Assembly (NCBI GenBank): GCA_905221605.1
Contig: CAJNDS010001469.1
Coordinates: 56,001 to 120,000 of the forward strand
DNA from: Symbiodinium natans
Lineage: Eukaryota > Sar > Dinophyceae > Suessiales > Symbiodiniaceae
Reading direction: 5' to 3'
Length of the DNA stretch: 64,000 bases
Shown: one piece after another, positions 63,906-64,000 of the stretch
How the letters are laid out: each line of letters opens with the position of its first letter
Position numbering within the stretch: the stretch's first letter is position 1
Made by a program: the position numbers and the translations under genes
The notes under the pieces: model-generated
Told to the model about the DNA's origin: nothing
The model's input: only the letters and a program-made list of their open reading frames with translations
Databases searched by the model: none

Positions 63906-64000
63906 GTGTTGTGGGCGAATGTTTTGGGCGAAAGTTTTGGGCTAAAGTATTGAGCGAGTTTTCTTTTTGGGGTGGAACTGTATAGGGTTTGTGTCCGGAG

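Larger units (their letters stand above)
63418..64000. repeat. First unit of a ~560-bp tandem repeat, cut by the window end
   Basis: TATAGGGTTCAGGTCCGGAG (63418-63437) recurs as TATAGGGTTTGTGTCCGGAG at the very end. TTTTGAGCGAGTTTTTTT also occurs on both sides of the GGGGCT tract. Confidence 0.7.

Noticed and set aside
63467-63953. Gly/Leu/Trp-rich ORFs
   Set aside because: Product of (GGGGCT)n.

Overview
The window looks like nuclear DNA of a dinoflagellate, probably of the Suessiales/Symbiodiniaceae type (the order is inferred). Four things point there. (1) Positions 58047-58065 match 19 consecutive bases of the dinoflagellate spliced leader (GTAGCCATTTTGGCTCAAG), directly upstream of a long intronless ORF. 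(2) Telomere-type 7-mers TTTAGGG/CCCTAAA are scattered everywhere as interstitial tracts. (3) Coding sequence is cut into small exons on the + strand, with GT, GC and GA splice donors and AG acceptors, as is known for these algae. (4) Most introns carry short inverted-repeat elements of a few repeated families, i.e. introners.

Family labels used below (terminal sequence): F1 CCCARAGAGCCCAATAC; F2 CTGGTTCTTAGTAGGGAATG; F3 TTGGGATGTTCCCCCTTATA; F4 AAAGGATCCATGTACCTGTA; F5 ACTTGGAGGTTCATGGTACT; F6 TAGGGTAGATACATGGTCC; F7 TTGGGCACTTTAATTCCTA; F8 TTAACCTTTAGCCTTTTTGG; F9 GTGGTGCCTTACTGTAAC; F10 CTGCACAGGAGCCTTTAGG; F11 GGAAGCTCTTTTGACTTAGT; F13 TTATCATAGTTGGGTAACAT; F14 GGATGCCCAGTAGTACCC. Copies are about 60-210 bp, palindromic or hairpin-like, and often nested in each other.

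Layout: 1-4380, scattered exons of unrecognised gene(s). 4575-6084, a complete five-exon ZIP-family metal transporter (314 aa), the best gene here. 6361-13209, many small exons, including a Cys-containing terminal exon at 8332-8439. 13313-16695, exons that look like a plastid-lipid-associated protein (PAP/fibrillin). 17566-22898, more exons, a 58-bp minisatellite and a 22-bp inverted/direct repeat field. 23619-24420, a complete three-exon RRM protein (180 aa) with a Gly/Lys/Trp-rich tail. 25698-36689, many exon groups; several pairs join in phase once an F1, F2, F5 or F9 element is removed. 36951-38138, a (CAA)n-derived open frame. 39450-55779, more exons, a pair separated by an intron made almost wholly of TTTAGGG repeats (40569-40680), a CCCTATCTGG palindrome field and a (TAG)n tract. 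56216-62776, scattered exons, some ankyrin-like, and at 58047-59016 a processed retrogene with a spliced-leader relic, bounded by telomeric repeats on both sides. 63430-64000, a (GGGGCT)n tract inside the first unit of a roughly 560-bp repeat.

The main biological story is how introns arise here. Introner copies with target-site duplications form GT-AG, GC-AG and GA-AG introns in good genes. Telomeric repeats sit directly at exon borders (exon|GTTTAGGG) and also interrupt introner copies at their palindromes. Exons were found by hand from acceptor/donor context and open frame. Except for the ZIP gene, the RRM gene and a few phase-checked joins, their linkage into genes is not established.
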